Assembly (NCBI RefSeq): GCF_963675165.1
Contig: NC_087386.1
Location: forward strand, 6,139,566-6,203,565
DNA: 64,000 nt
Reading direction: 5' to 3'
From: Halichondria panicea
Lineage: Eukaryota; Porifera; Demospongiae; Suberitida; Halichondriidae
Positions 21,622-32,678 of this stretch are shown here, piece by piece (position 1 is the first letter of the stretch; the number at the start of each line of letters is the position of its first letter). The notes beneath the pieces are model-generated. The model searched no databases. It saw only the letters and a list, made by a program, of their open reading frames with translations, and was not told the origin of the DNA. Made by a program: the position numbers and the translations under genes.

Positions 21622-24600
21622 CAATATTCATAATCATCACTATCGTTCTCTGAGTCATTATCTTCCACTATCATGAGATATGCAAGCTGGTCATTTTCGC
21701 TGAACGTAGGTTCATTCTTAAACTCTTGAACAGCACAATTGAGGTGCTTAGCAGCATCACTGAGGCCACTCCTCTTAATAGCCAAAAGTCCATCCAAAGT
21801 TCGTTTGTTCTTGGTTAGGACTGCATATTTCTGCATGTACATACGCATATGCATAATATCAATAGGTTATATAGTTTACGTTTGAACAAGCTGAAGGTGT
21901 TGTACTAGTGACACTAGAAGACAGGCCATCATCGCTGGATATATCTAAAGACTGAATATCAGCTGTAATACCTGCATGTGTATACAATAATATTACTGTT
22001 ATAGTGTGATAATTATATCTATGAATCTGATTGAATTATGCTACGCTGAGCATCTACCCCCTACCAATGGTAACTCACTTTCAAACTAGTACTTTTTAGC
22101 AAGCCAGACAAAATTATCTACAAAATCTTTAGTTTCCCAAACATGCATGTCTGGGGAAATATCAAAGGGAATTATCATAGTTAAGTTATACCCTGGACAT
22201 AATTTAAGGCTATCCCAGCTGTTAGGACCTAAGTGGTTGCTAAGTGGTTTGTGGCCTAGATGTTTACCTTAGATGACCCTAATCTGGAAAAGATTGTGAT
22301 ATTGAAATCTATAATACATGCAGTACATACACATGTTAATACGTATACACAATCGTTTACCACTTGTACTATCAAGCATAGCTATAGAGAGATGTAGGAA
22401 CAACAACTACAGGTACGTTCGTAACATACCTTGAATATCACATTCAAGCTTATTTGGTACAGAACTTTTAAAGTACATCAAGTACTGGGTCATCTCCAAC
22501 AGTAGCAGTGATTCTTCTTCTTTCAGTCGCTGAATTTGGTTGTACACAGTAGAAATTTTGTGCTTTTCTTGTACTGACACACAATAGCGACCTGATCGAA
22601 AGAGTTCAAGCCGGTCACAGTGTATACCTATATGCTGGACTATAACTAGCTTACTTGAAAGGGATGACCAAGGAAAGTTCCCTGATAAAATGTCTTCGTC
22701 TATGGCTTGAGGCAGTTCCATGTTGTATTGCTGTATGAGATCATTGTACTGCTTTGCCAATTTCTTGAGTTTTTTGTGGTCATTTGATATTGCTTTCCTG
22801 AGTTTTGCCCGTTGTTTGCTAGTAGCTGCACAATTTCATGCTCATAAAACACAACCATGCACATTTAATAAACATACTGGACAGCTTTTGAATGTTGGCA
22901 TGCCTCCTTTGAGCTGTTAAGTACCCTAATTCTATACGTTCCTTAAACTTGCATGTGGCTGCTCTTGCTGCAGCTAGTTCACACTCGGTATCAACTTGAT
23001 CCGGAGAAATGGCATTTGATTGCACTATCGTACTCTTTAATTCAGACATCCGTCGCTGGTGGTGAGAGTCACATGAAAGAGAAAAGTTTTTCAGCCTCAG
23101 CATACAGCTGTTCATTGCCTATAATATTATTATTATTATATTATTATTATAGATAAAGGCTATAGCTGCATATACCTGTTAAAATACTCATTGCTGAATT
23201 AGATCCTCTAACCAGTGGCTGCAACTGTATTGCAGTGTCGTTCGACATCTTCAGTTGGAAGTAGTCAACTCTTTGCTGTTCGCAATCAATTATATCACCA
23301 CCTGAACATTCTCCTAAAAATTAATGTTAACCACAAATGAAGCTATTTACCAGACAGAAATTATAATTACATATTCCTTGCGATTTCTTGCACCTCTTGA
23401 CGGCATTGTTCGCAATATTCAGGGGTCAGATCCTTACTAACTTTATCTTGAAGGAGAAGCAATTCTTTTTTGAGTTCACCCAGATCACGTCGAGTCTACA
23501 GTAGTTAATAAACACACAAAATAGCGTATATGCAAACAAGTAACACACCTTGTTTAAGCGACACTTCAAGTAGCTTGGAAGACTACTGATCTTTCTATCA
23601 TTCCAAAACATTGCTGCTTCTGTTAGCTGTTCTTCTCGGCCTAATAGATAACCACTAATTATTTAGCAAAAATATAATCACACACCAGCTGCATTCATGT
23701 ACTTTGTTGTTAAGTTGAAACGACTGAGATAGCTAAAGAGCTGCTCCATTTCTTCCCCAGCTCCAGCTGCTGAATTTGGCTGCCACCTTCCACCCCATAA
23801 TACCTGTACATTACAATGTGTTATGAGAACTTTACAATAGTTAAAAATAACCTACCTGACAATGCCATGAGTGAGCTTTAGCGTGCATCACAGACAAACA
23901 TGGTTGGGAAGACATTGCGTCTTTAGTCTCGGGACAGGAGTTCACCTTTGATTTGGCCCAGGGCCAATACTGACACATAACGTCGGCCCAAACACACTTC
24001 GCTTTAGAAAAGTACTTTGTGTGGAGGTAATGAGGATATCCAAATCTACAAGGAAGGTTAATTTTTCCATCTAGCATTATTACTATAAGAATCTACCACT
24101 TACATCTCTCCTCGAAAGCTTTCAAAGCTAAGGCATGCCTGCATCCTGCCACCTCCAAGCCAGTCTCATCAAGATTGGCCATTGTCTTCGAGACAGCTTT
24201 GGCAGCTCCAGCGAGTAGTTCCACACAATCCAGAACTTTCTATTGTCTTCTTGATTCAAGATAAATTATATAATAGTGGAAAATGCAAAGTGAATAGATT
24301 GAAACTTACCTCATCAAAGTATCCCAGCACATCTATATGCGTATCTACCTCTTCGTTTTGCACAATGAATCCTCCATCGTAATACTGAGTGTTCGAGCCT
24401 CTACAATTAAATGGAAACCGTATCACATATTGCACGTAAGTTGATCTAGTACTTACCTGGGGACTTTGCTATATCTGTAGTTTTTTGTTACCATCAAAAT
24501 GAACAGAATGCTGTTCTGGTGTGCAGCACGGACATTCAAATAGTGGAGAATGCTTTAGTTCACCAATAGAGAACTTGCTGTAGCGCCACTCCCGGAAAGC

Positions 24601-26095
24601 CTTTCCAAATGTTGCAGGATTTAGTGATCCGACCTGTAAAACATATAATTAGAAGGCCATGAGACAGCATGATGAGCACTTACTCGTCCTTTCGACAAAG
24701 AAAATTGCTCTAGTGTTCTCAGAAAACCCACTTCAGACAAACCAGGATTATGTTTCTTCAACAGATTGTAAAAGAGGAACAAATCAGTATCAAAGATGTG
24801 TGCGGATTTTCGTGCAGGATTACCAGGCCAATATTGCTCTCTTATTACATCATGGGGCGTTTCTAAGTGGATTTCTTGTCCACAGTTGTCACAAATCGGA
24901 AGAACATCATTCAAGTCATAGCGTCCTAACTTGTATTTATAATAACACTGAAGATTGAACACTTTTTACAGTACCTCTTAAATTCACTACAATCCTTTTT
25001 GACTCTCTGGGACAAACCGTCACTGTTCCGATACTACAAAGAGGATATCTCCATGGAATGCTGAACGGAATGCATACCCCTGCATGTAACAACAAAAATT
25101 GTCATCTAAATTGTTGTGAAAGTGAACTGTCCATACTTTGAGTAGAAAGTAGAGTTGAGTCAGCTTCACAGCCAATAGTTGTTGGTGGTATTGCCCTAAA
25201 TATACCATCATACCACACTTCACGATCATGCAAAGGCTGGTGCTTATGAGCTACGACATCACAGATATTGCACATGTACTGTGAAGCGCCGCACTGATGA
25301 CATCGAATTTGAGGACTTTCGTCACCACACATAAAACAAGCCTATAGTAGAGTATACATGGAAATAAGTCTTTATGGTCATCATAACTTACAGAATCAGC
25401 AGGCATTGAAGAGTACATGACTACTTCTTCAAACAATTTGCTGCGGAATGCTTCCCAGTTCTCCTCGCGGGTATCCATACGTTTTCGCCAATCTGATTTT
25501 GGGTGGTTATCTGCTATGGACACATCAATGCTCTGGAGCAGGTCATCTAGCCTCATCTGATTATCTGATACTATAACAGAATGTAAATACATATACCATA
25601 ATTATAATTATTTCCGACAGACTCTACTCGTACTCGTAACGCCAGAACAGTCGCAACATAAGTATAATTGTACTGGCAAAGTCAATACTAACCTGAATCC
25701 TCTGTCTCTGACAGCTGAACATCACCAAACTCAAAGCCAGGGTCAACACATTGGTCTTCTAAAAACAGATATCAAAATAAATATAATTATTGTGCCAGCT
25801 CAGTGCTCATACCAGTGGCCGACGTGTGAAGAGGTACTGTGTCACGAGGCGGTGGTACTCTACCCCGCTTTCTTTTAGTTTTAGACACAGTTGTGTTAAA
25901 CTTAGCCGTTTTGCTTGTTGTTCTCACACTTGTGTCGTGGGTATATACTCTTTGAGCTTGATTTCCTCTCTTGTTGGGTCTCAGTAGTAGCAGTTCAGAA
26001 TCTAGGTCATTTTCAAGGGCTACACTGTCCTGCTTTTGCCTGTGCTTTTTTCTTTGCTGCCTCAACTTGGACACTTCAGCTTCTAGAGGATCCAT
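21622..26095 (-). pseudogene. KDZ-family transposase, ~18 exons, frameshifted
   Basis: Starts at 26095 (MDPLEAEVSKLRQQRKKHRQ) and ends at 21622 (DDYEY). Order of parts: basic coiled N-terminus; CxC-type zinc cluster at 25343-25120 (ACFMCG, RCHQCG, YMCNICDVVAHKHQPLHDRE); REQYWPGNPARKSAHIFDTD segment (24940-24640); catalytic-core landmarks HFDGN (24500), LDETGLEVAGCRHALALKA (24180), FRGE, VMCQYWPW and MHAKAHSWHCQ (23990-23860), GEEMEQLFSYLSRF (23760), AAMFWNDRK; then a helical C-terminus. These match the KDZ (Kyakuja-Dileera-Zisupton) transposases, an RNase H-fold superfamily. Comparing motifs shows frame breaks near 24487 (loss of TA), near 24116 (one base, just before FRGE) and near 23070 (one extra base). 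A fourth doubtful join lies at 24965-24985. Introns are short with normal GT-AG ends. The element is therefore probably inactive. Confidence 0.85.
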
Positions 26096-26205
26096 TTCAG
26101 CTTAGTTGTTGCAGTTGGTGAGAGAGTTGTTGGAGGAGGTTGGATCGAGTCTCTTGCTGTAATAATCGGACCATGCGCTTTGCTGTACTGTGTGCTTCGC
26201 ATATT

Positions 26206-26313
26206 GGCTATTCATCTATAATGCATGATGGCCACACCTATATAGATCAATGTCAATAATGGCATCTTTTCTATTATATACTATTAGTCTATATTCATAA
26301 AGAGTATAAGTTG
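26206..26313 (-). repeat. Right terminal inverted repeat of KDZ element
   Basis: Reverse complement of the left terminal repeat, ending GAGTATAAGTTG. It is followed by C and the target copy ACGACC. Confidence 0.9.
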
Positions 26314-26314
26314 C

Positions 26315-26476
26315 ACGACCACATCTGACCGGGCCTGAGGGGGGGGGGGGGGAAGGGGGTATAAGAGACTTGCTGTTGGAGGTGTTGCAAGATGGCTGTC
26401 TGATCATGAGCGGAGACAGTCTGCTGTCTGAGTATTAATTAAAAGCATCCTCCTTATTATTAGAGTTGGTCGGCTG
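26315..26476 (-). pseudogene. Rest of the transposon-split bHLH copy
   Basis: Begins with the start of the last bHLH exon (ACGACCACATCTGACC), passes a G-rich intron remnant, and reaches the first ~110 bases of the Gln-rich exon (matching 40395-40483). The glutamine-coding part is deleted. An extra ATCAT near 26403 and an insertion near 26435 break the frame. Similarity ends abruptly at GAGTTGGTC (26476). This is taken as the duplication breakpoint. Confidence 0.8.
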
Positions 26477-26586
26477 TACTACTGACTTCCTGACTGAAGA
26501 AGATAAAAGAATGTTTGGAGAGAAATGGAAAGGTATTCAACACTTTTAATGCTCATTGCTTACACAACATTGTAGATACCTGTTAG

Positions 26587-27204
26587 GTTCTCATTCCCGT
26601 GTTTGCTCTTGGTAGAGCTCAGGAGTTGTGCATACTGCTCCGGGAAACTTTCTGGTGCCCATACATTCTAGAATGTAACTTCCATTCGTCACAAATGTTT
26701 CCAGGGACAAATGAAACATCCTATTTACTTTCCAAGCCTTTGGCAGAGAAGGTAAACTTTAATTATATCTATCTATACTCAATGTCTTCAGAACTTCTTC
26801 TCTCTCAACAGGCCAATCATTACTACAAGTTGTTCATCACATGGACAAACCAGAAAATACAAAACCGTACAGCGAAACCGTACAGCGAGTTCAAGCACAT
26901 CAAAGTGAGATTATTACCCCACCTAGTGCTGTTTCCTTAATTGGTAGACCCCCCACAGCCATTTGATAGGTCCTATATTGACCAGCCCGGACCCATGGTG
27001 GTGTTTGCTACCCCAGGCATGCTGCACGCTGGTCTCTCACTGCAAATCTTCAAAAGATGGGCCGATGACGAGAAAAACATGGCAAGTCAATAATTATAAT
27101 ACCATATTCTTCGTGTAGACTATTGTATGCTATTCACATTACCTACTCTCTACTGTAATTATGCCTCGAGGCGTATAGCCGCACGAGGGATACGGTAAAG
27201 CTGA

Positions 27205-27240
<36 letters not shown>

Positions 27241-27625
27241 GTCTGTTCTTACTGTAAGGTCTTGTAGCTTCTGTAATATGAGACCCGTACATTGTGATTT
27301 ATCTCCTCTCATGTTAGTGTAATTGAGTTTTAATTAGTTTCCTGTCCAAACCCCCCCCCCCTGCAGCTTATCATGCCCGGGTACTGTGTAGCAGGCACTA
27401 TAGGGCACAAGGTTCTCTCTGGGGCTAAGAAGATTGAGATAGACAAGAAGATGGTCAACGTCAGGCTCTCTGTGCATGCAGTACCTGTCCTTTAGGTGAG
27501 TTGCTATGGGAACACATGTGTACAGTATACTAATTTCATAAAAGGACCTTTTAATATTGTAGACTTGTGTGTATTTCTCCAGTGCCCATGCCGATGCCAA
27601 GGGAATTATGCAGCTGTTGCGACAG
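26587..27625 (+). pseudogene. INTS11: INTS11 middle exons with frameshifts
   Basis: Five exons of Integrator subunit 11 are recognisable: 26587-26751 ([18 protein letters not shown]), 26812-26904 ([17 protein letters not shown]), 26959-27081 ([15 protein letters not shown]), 27367-27495 (IMPGYCVAGTIGHKVLSG) and 27583-27625 (SAHADAKGIMQLL). These are beta-CASP domain parts around the active site. Two lesions are visible: loss of one base near 26731, and a 4-base insertion near 27475. A 12-base direct duplication lies at 26868-26890 and one donor is GC (27082). The last exon ends in phase with the exon at 38390 (and with 16058), which is the next piece of INTS11. It is probably a decayed copy. 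The start of the block (26477-26586) was not recognised. Confidence 0.8.
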
Positions 27626-28234
27626 GTGAATTATTATACCTCGAGGTATAGCCGCATGTGGGATACGGTAAAGCTTACTGTGTGTGTGTATATAGCCTAA
27701 TTTAATACCATATAGCTGGTAATTTTCGTGGGGCAAAATATTCGTGGTTTTTGTGGTTGAAGCTCTGACCACGAATATTTTACCCGCGACTTTGCCTACC
27801 TTTACCTGCAGCAAGCAGCAACCACGAAAATATTATCCACAAAGTGACTAAATACTGCTCAACCAATGTTTTGCCCCCTGATAGTAAGCTCGATAACTGT
27901 AAACTTTGTTGTTTTCTTGTTGATTGTGATTATAATATCCATGGAGCACTCGCAACGTGCATTAACTGGTTTGTAGTTTGCAGCTACCAATAGCTAGTAT
28001 CGCTCTAGTGTAGAGCTAACAGAATAGCAACCTTCTCTGAACAGATTTTGCCATTCCTGATTCTGGAGAGACTGCAATGGTCTTCAATGTATTGCTCTAG
28101 AATAAAGCCTTATAATTTGTTTGCAAGATAGCATTGCTAGAAGCTTATAGAATCACTTAGCTGTACTCGCATTGCAACCGTGGAGCAGTTGTAGCAAAAT
28201 TCTATGGCTTAAAAATGAATTATTTTGACCACCA

Positions 28235-28508
28235 ACCGTGTTCTAACAATCTTAATTATCCGGCCCTCCATTATTTGGAACCTCGATTATCCGGCTTGGC
28301 AACTTTCATTTTAATAATTCAGAAAATGGGCGTATCCCTTAAACGCTCATGCGCATTGCAGCTGTTATGGAGACAATCCTGCTTATCTTCTGAGCATGCG
28401 CAGCTGTTATCACTTAAGTGGGTGGATCAAGGCGTGGTTTAACCATTCGCTTATCCGGCGACCTGCCTCTGGAACCAAGATGTTCGGATAATCGAGGTTC
28501 TACTGTAC
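28235..28508. repeat. Pogo-like non-autonomous repeat, copy C
   Basis: Right terminus in reverse complement CAGTAGAACCTCGATTATC followed by TA. The interior matches the copies at 8430 and 31050. The left end is approximate. Confidence 0.5.
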
Positions 28509-28594
28509 CAAACTGCCAACCAGAGCAGAGCTGTGGTTTACTATACAGTTGTATACAAGGGAAGGCTGTGGTTTACTATATACATGCAGTTGTA

Positions 28595-29078
28595 TACCGT
28601 ATAGTGGGTATATTTCGAGGGTATAAATTTTTGCGGATGGACCTCTACAAAGGATTTCGCGGATTTTATTTTCGTGGTCTGCATGAGTTCCAGCCTTTTG
28701 GCGCATGCGCACATCAACATGCAGCTGTACCTCCACACCGTTAGCCTCGAATCCAGGCCTAGCTTGTATGAATCGGTGAGGCACTATGTCCTCCACCTCT
28801 AGCAGAACGTTTGCTGTGCAGGCCATGGTCAGGGGATACCACCAGTACAAAACAATCTGGGCGTAGACGTAGAGCAAGCTAGCTGGCTATACCGGTGTCC
28901 TTGTCTCTAGATTCCTTTTTCTTTCCTCTTATTATCGATAGGTGTGGTCAATAATACTGAACACGCCTACTATTCAATAAGATATAAAATTTCGTGGGTA
29001 TACATTTTTGCGGTACAGGCTCAATCCGCGAACACTGCAAACATTTTTATACCCTCGAAATATACCCGCTATACGGTA
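28595..29078. mobile_element. 484 bp MITE with CCGTATAG ends
   Basis: Terminal inverted repeats of about 40 bp (CCGTATAGTGGGTATATTTC at the left, near-perfect reverse complement at the right), with TA on both sides. TA targets suggest a Tc1/mariner-type non-autonomous element. Confidence 0.75.
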
Positions 29079-29259
29079 CAAGTGAAGGCTGTGGTTTACT
29101 ACATTGTAGATCCTAGTCTATGGAATTTGTCAGCAGTAGTTTTCCCTTTGATATCTATGGCTTTTGTTCTACAAAAAATGACAGCTGATTATAATACATA
29201 CATGTAATTATTTTTAGCAAAATAAATGTGTTCAATCATAATTATGTCACTGATAATAG

Positions 29260-30296
29260 TTAGTTTATCAATGGTGTCACTTCTGAAAGCTCAGTTGTAC
29301 TTGGGCTCAGGAAGTTGGGAGCATGATCAGCTGTGTCCGTAGGTAGGCTGACTCTAGTGGAGGGTGGAGCAGTTCGTAGTCCTGGACCAGCCGTCTCGAT
29401 ATCTGCTCTGTTGGCAAACCTCACATGTCTTGTTCTGCTACGAAAACTGTAGCACATGTAACCAAAAACTAGCAATGGGAAACACGATAGAGGAGAAGAT
29501 AGTACTGTCTGTGCTATCACTACAGGAGGCGTAATAATAAAAAACCCATTACAAACATTCAATCCAAACACAAACAGAGTAAAGAAAAACAGAGCAAAGA
29601 ATATTCCTATTTCTTTCAGTACATCTCTTCTCCTTGCAATTTGCCTTCTCCATAGAGTACAAAACCACATAGTAAAACAACATTTCCTATAAAGCTTATT
29701 AGTACTAGTGCAGATGGTATGACTAAAATAATTAGAGTGAAATACAAAGTGAAGTTTATTACTCCAATATATAAACAATATCCCAGCACACTAAACACAA
29801 ACCCGACAAGCAATGTTATCATGACAAATATACATTCCAATAGCAAACGTGATCGATCACTCCAAGGACGCCTTCTTGAGAAACAACCACACAGTTTTGT
29901 TACTAGGGTAAAGTAGATAGAGCAGACTAGTATAGCTATAATCCACATTAAACCGCCATATGCCAGACTGATGTACACAAGTTTAACTTCGTTACAAAAG
30001 TTGAGCATTGACTCATCTGGTTTGAATGCAGGAATGCTCCAAAGCCATAATGCTCCAAGCTGTAATGTAGTGACGACAGTCATGTAGACTATCCTTCTTA
30101 CTAGAAAGTTAGTCTTCCTTAGACAGATAAACACAATATTCAACACCATCCCAACAAAGCTCAATGGAAACACCACTGAGAGAACTACTGCTTGAGCAAT
30201 GTAGACATCTGGCAGGGTTGTGTTGATGTTTGTAGGATATGGATACCATGGATCAGGACCAGGATCAGGATCAAGATAGCTGCACTCCATTCTCAC
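29260..30296 (-). pseudogene. 7TM receptor copy 8, one frameshift
   Basis: Full length otherwise. The 5' frame starts at 30296 (MRMEC) and runs through TM5. A single T is missing near 29673 compared with intact copies, so TM6-TM7 and the conserved tail (29260-29672) are in another frame. Near the 3' end it keeps the family ending (EVTPL, stop). All other segments match intact copies, so the break is recent or an assembly error. Confidence 0.85.
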
Positions 30297-31049
30297 AAAC
30301 TGTCAAGTCAGCTTAATTAGCTGTGTAGTATAATTTCCAAGTTAGGCACCTCGTTAATTAGATTCATGGCCGGAACACAGGAAGTCTTGTGGTAAGTCTA
30401 CAGAGAATGTAATGTAAAGCACAGCAGTGTAAAACAATCCTTAGCAACAGAGAATCAATATACACAGCCAATAATCATGGGACGTTTCATACCTGTTACG
30501 GGCCCGTTTTAATTTACAGCCCAAAATCCACGTGCATGGTGTATTCAACTCTTTGGTTAGATACTGCGTAGCAGCCGGCTTTCTGTATTTGGTGGACTGG
30601 ACTAGAATGGAGTACTGAAATGACCTTTTGACCTTTCTGCGTATGCGCAGTACGTGATTATACTTTGCTATTTATTATATCTCGAGGCGTAGCCGCATGA
30701 GGGATACAGTAAAACTGACTGTGTGTCTTTTTATAGGATAGGAAACGCACACTGAGTTTATGTAGTGTGTCGTCACATTCCATCCTCGTTATGCCCCGCC
30801 CACTGGCATCATGCACAGACACAGTATAGTATAGCAGCTACATTAGTTGTGCAGGCAGAAATTCCACTGTAGTCTGTGTACTAAAAGTAGCTAGGTGAGA
30901 GTTGTTTCCAATGTTACAAACTATAGAGGATTTTATATATCTGCAAGAATAATTATTATCACGAATAAAGTCATTTAACAAGCCTATAATTTAATAACGT
31001 ATACAGCTGGTAATTTTCGTGGGGCAATATGTTGGTGGTTTTTGTGGTT

Positions 31050-31316
31050 CTAACAATCTCAATTATCTGGCCCTCCATTTTCTGGAACCTCGATTATCCG
31101 GCTTGGCAACTTTCACTTCAGAAAATGGGCGTATCCCTTAAATGCGCATGTGCATTGCAGCTGTTACTATGGAGACAGGCCTGCTTATGTTCTGAGCATG
31201 CGCAGGCAACCATGCTGTTATTATTTAAGTGGGTGGATCAAGGGGTGGTTTATCTATTCAATTATCCGGCGACCTGCCTCTGGAACCAAGGTGTCCAGAT
31301 AATCGAGGTTCTGTTG
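31050..31316. repeat. Pogo-like non-autonomous repeat, copy D
   Basis: Same family as at 6815, 8430 and 28235. The right end shows CAGAACCTCGATTATC (reverse complement) with slight decay. Confidence 0.45.
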
Positions 31317-31552
31317 TACCAAACTGTTCCAAGAATGCCAACGACAGAATATAAGCACATGCACAGCTGTGGTTACTACAGTTGTAGCTCCTAGTCAGCA
31401 TATTGTTTTTCCGCTTTCAGTCTACAATAATTATTTTAAATGACAGCTGGTGCACAGTGCATCCAGTCTAGAGAGTAAAGTACCACAATAGGGTGAGTAG
31501 TTGTACTTAAATGTATCTCAAGATTTGCACAATACCGTTGTAGAGGTGATTA

Positions 31553-32678
31553 TGCCTCGGTGCGCATGCGCAAGCGAGGTATACGGTAGTGTGTTTGTGT
31601 GTCTGTGTGTGTGTAGATTGCTACAGTTGCTCAAGGATGAATCAAGTGCAAGTAAGAGTTTCTATAGGCTTCTAGTCATGTTTTCTTGGATTTTAATTCG
31701 TGGATTTGCAAAATAATGCTTCGTTCTCAAAACTAGTTTTGCTTGCTTGGAATGCCATTGCAGCCTTTTCAGAAGAGCACGTACCCAAACTTGTTTACCG
31801 AGTGTTACTACTCTACTTAGTAGTTAGCTCTGCACTAGAACGCTAGTTATTGGTAGCTGCAAGAGTGAGAAGAGAGTTGCAAGGCTCTGCTGATGGCAGC
31901 CATTAATTTCAGACTTGAACTTTTGGCATCGATCGTTTTTAACAACAATCATGGTCGATCATTACCCACTCTTTGAGTTTACATGCAGTAAAATATTGCA
32001 AAAATAAGCACTTTATGTTATCAAGGGCGTATACAGAGAAGAGGGCATGCAACTCACTATGTATCCTACGTACTCATCCGACTTCGTATCAGAGACCGGA
32101 TATGCTAAAAATAGAATCCAGTATACGGACGTGAACAAGTGGGCGATGTTGTTTACGGAGTTATAATTATGGGCGTGTACATCAGAGCTGCCTAGCTAGC
32201 TAGCTAACAGTGCAGTATTATTTTAGAGAAGTGTCATGACCAGTCCTAGTCCAGCCAGGTCCAAGACAACCCCTTCGAGCATGAAGTTGAGTGCTGGCCG
32301 CATTGTTAAGAAGTACCAGAGACTCAGGAAGACAGATTATTGTACCTAGGTTTCATCTTCTTGGAGTTGCAACTGTTGGATGGTTTGCCTTTGCCTTTGA
32401 CACTGCTAGTACAAGCCATACTGCTGCTGAGAACTAGTTTTACTATGCTGCAATCGAGCTAGCTAGCTGGCACAGATATAAAAAATACTTTGATTTACCT
32501 TGTGCGGTCAAAGGTTACGCGTAGGCGTTTTTGTGGGCAGTTCTAAAAATAGCTCAATACGAAGTCGGATGATTCTGAGAATGGGGCGAGTTGCATGCCC
32601 TCTTCTCTGTATACGCCCTTGATGTTATGTAGCTTTGGTATCTCCACCGAGGCATCAGCACCTGCGGTGCTTTCATTG
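31553..32678. mobile_element. Second copy of the receptor-splitting element, nested
   Basis: Starts TGCCTCGGTGCGCATGCG and ends GTGCTTTCATTG, the reverse orientation of the element at 12128-12700. It is longer only because a 600 bp element sits inside it. Confidence 0.75.
32022..32621. mobile_element. 600 bp nested element with CAAGGGCG ends
   Basis: Inverted ends of at least 34 bp (CAAGGGCGTATACAGAGAAG). Flanked by ATGTTAT at 32015-32021 and 32622-32628, which occurs once in the uninterrupted copy near 12178. Inside, a short reading frame at 32237-32350 begins MTSPSPARSKTTPSSMKL and looks like coding sequence of unknown origin, perhaps a captured exon. Confidence 0.75.

Larger units (their letters stand above)
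17189..26313. mobile_element. KDZ-superfamily DNA transposon, 9.1 kb
   Basis: A 9125 bp element with terminal inverted repeats of about 108 bp (outer end CAACTTATACTCTTTGTGAA on the left, reverse complement at 26206-26313; a few mismatches and small indels). ACGACC flanks it at 17183-17188 and 26315-26320 and occurs once in the intact target exon (near 39573), so this is a target duplication of 6 bp (7 bp with one mismatch). The element is inserted in the last exon of a duplicated bHLH gene. It holds two convergent genes: a KDZ transposase (minus) and a repeat/CXXC protein (plus). A 208 bp MITE lies inside it. KDZ identity rests on the transposase motifs, not on the ends. Confidence 0.9.
27626..29259. 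other. INTS11 intron region with repeats
   Basis: No gene. It contains the dispersed GAGGGATACGGTAAAGC-type motif, AT-rich inverted pieces around 27715-27850, a pogo-like repeat (28235-28508) and a 484 bp MITE (28595-29078). Confidence 0.5.

Noticed and set aside
17189-26313. Possibility that the 9 kb element is a retroelement or virus-like element
   Set aside because: No reverse transcriptase, integrase, capsid or polymerase motif is seen. Inverted ends and KDZ motifs fit a cut-and-paste DNA transposon.
32237-32350. Calling the 37-residue frame in the nested element a gene
   Set aside because: Too short, no recognised family. Kept only as a remark and a finding.
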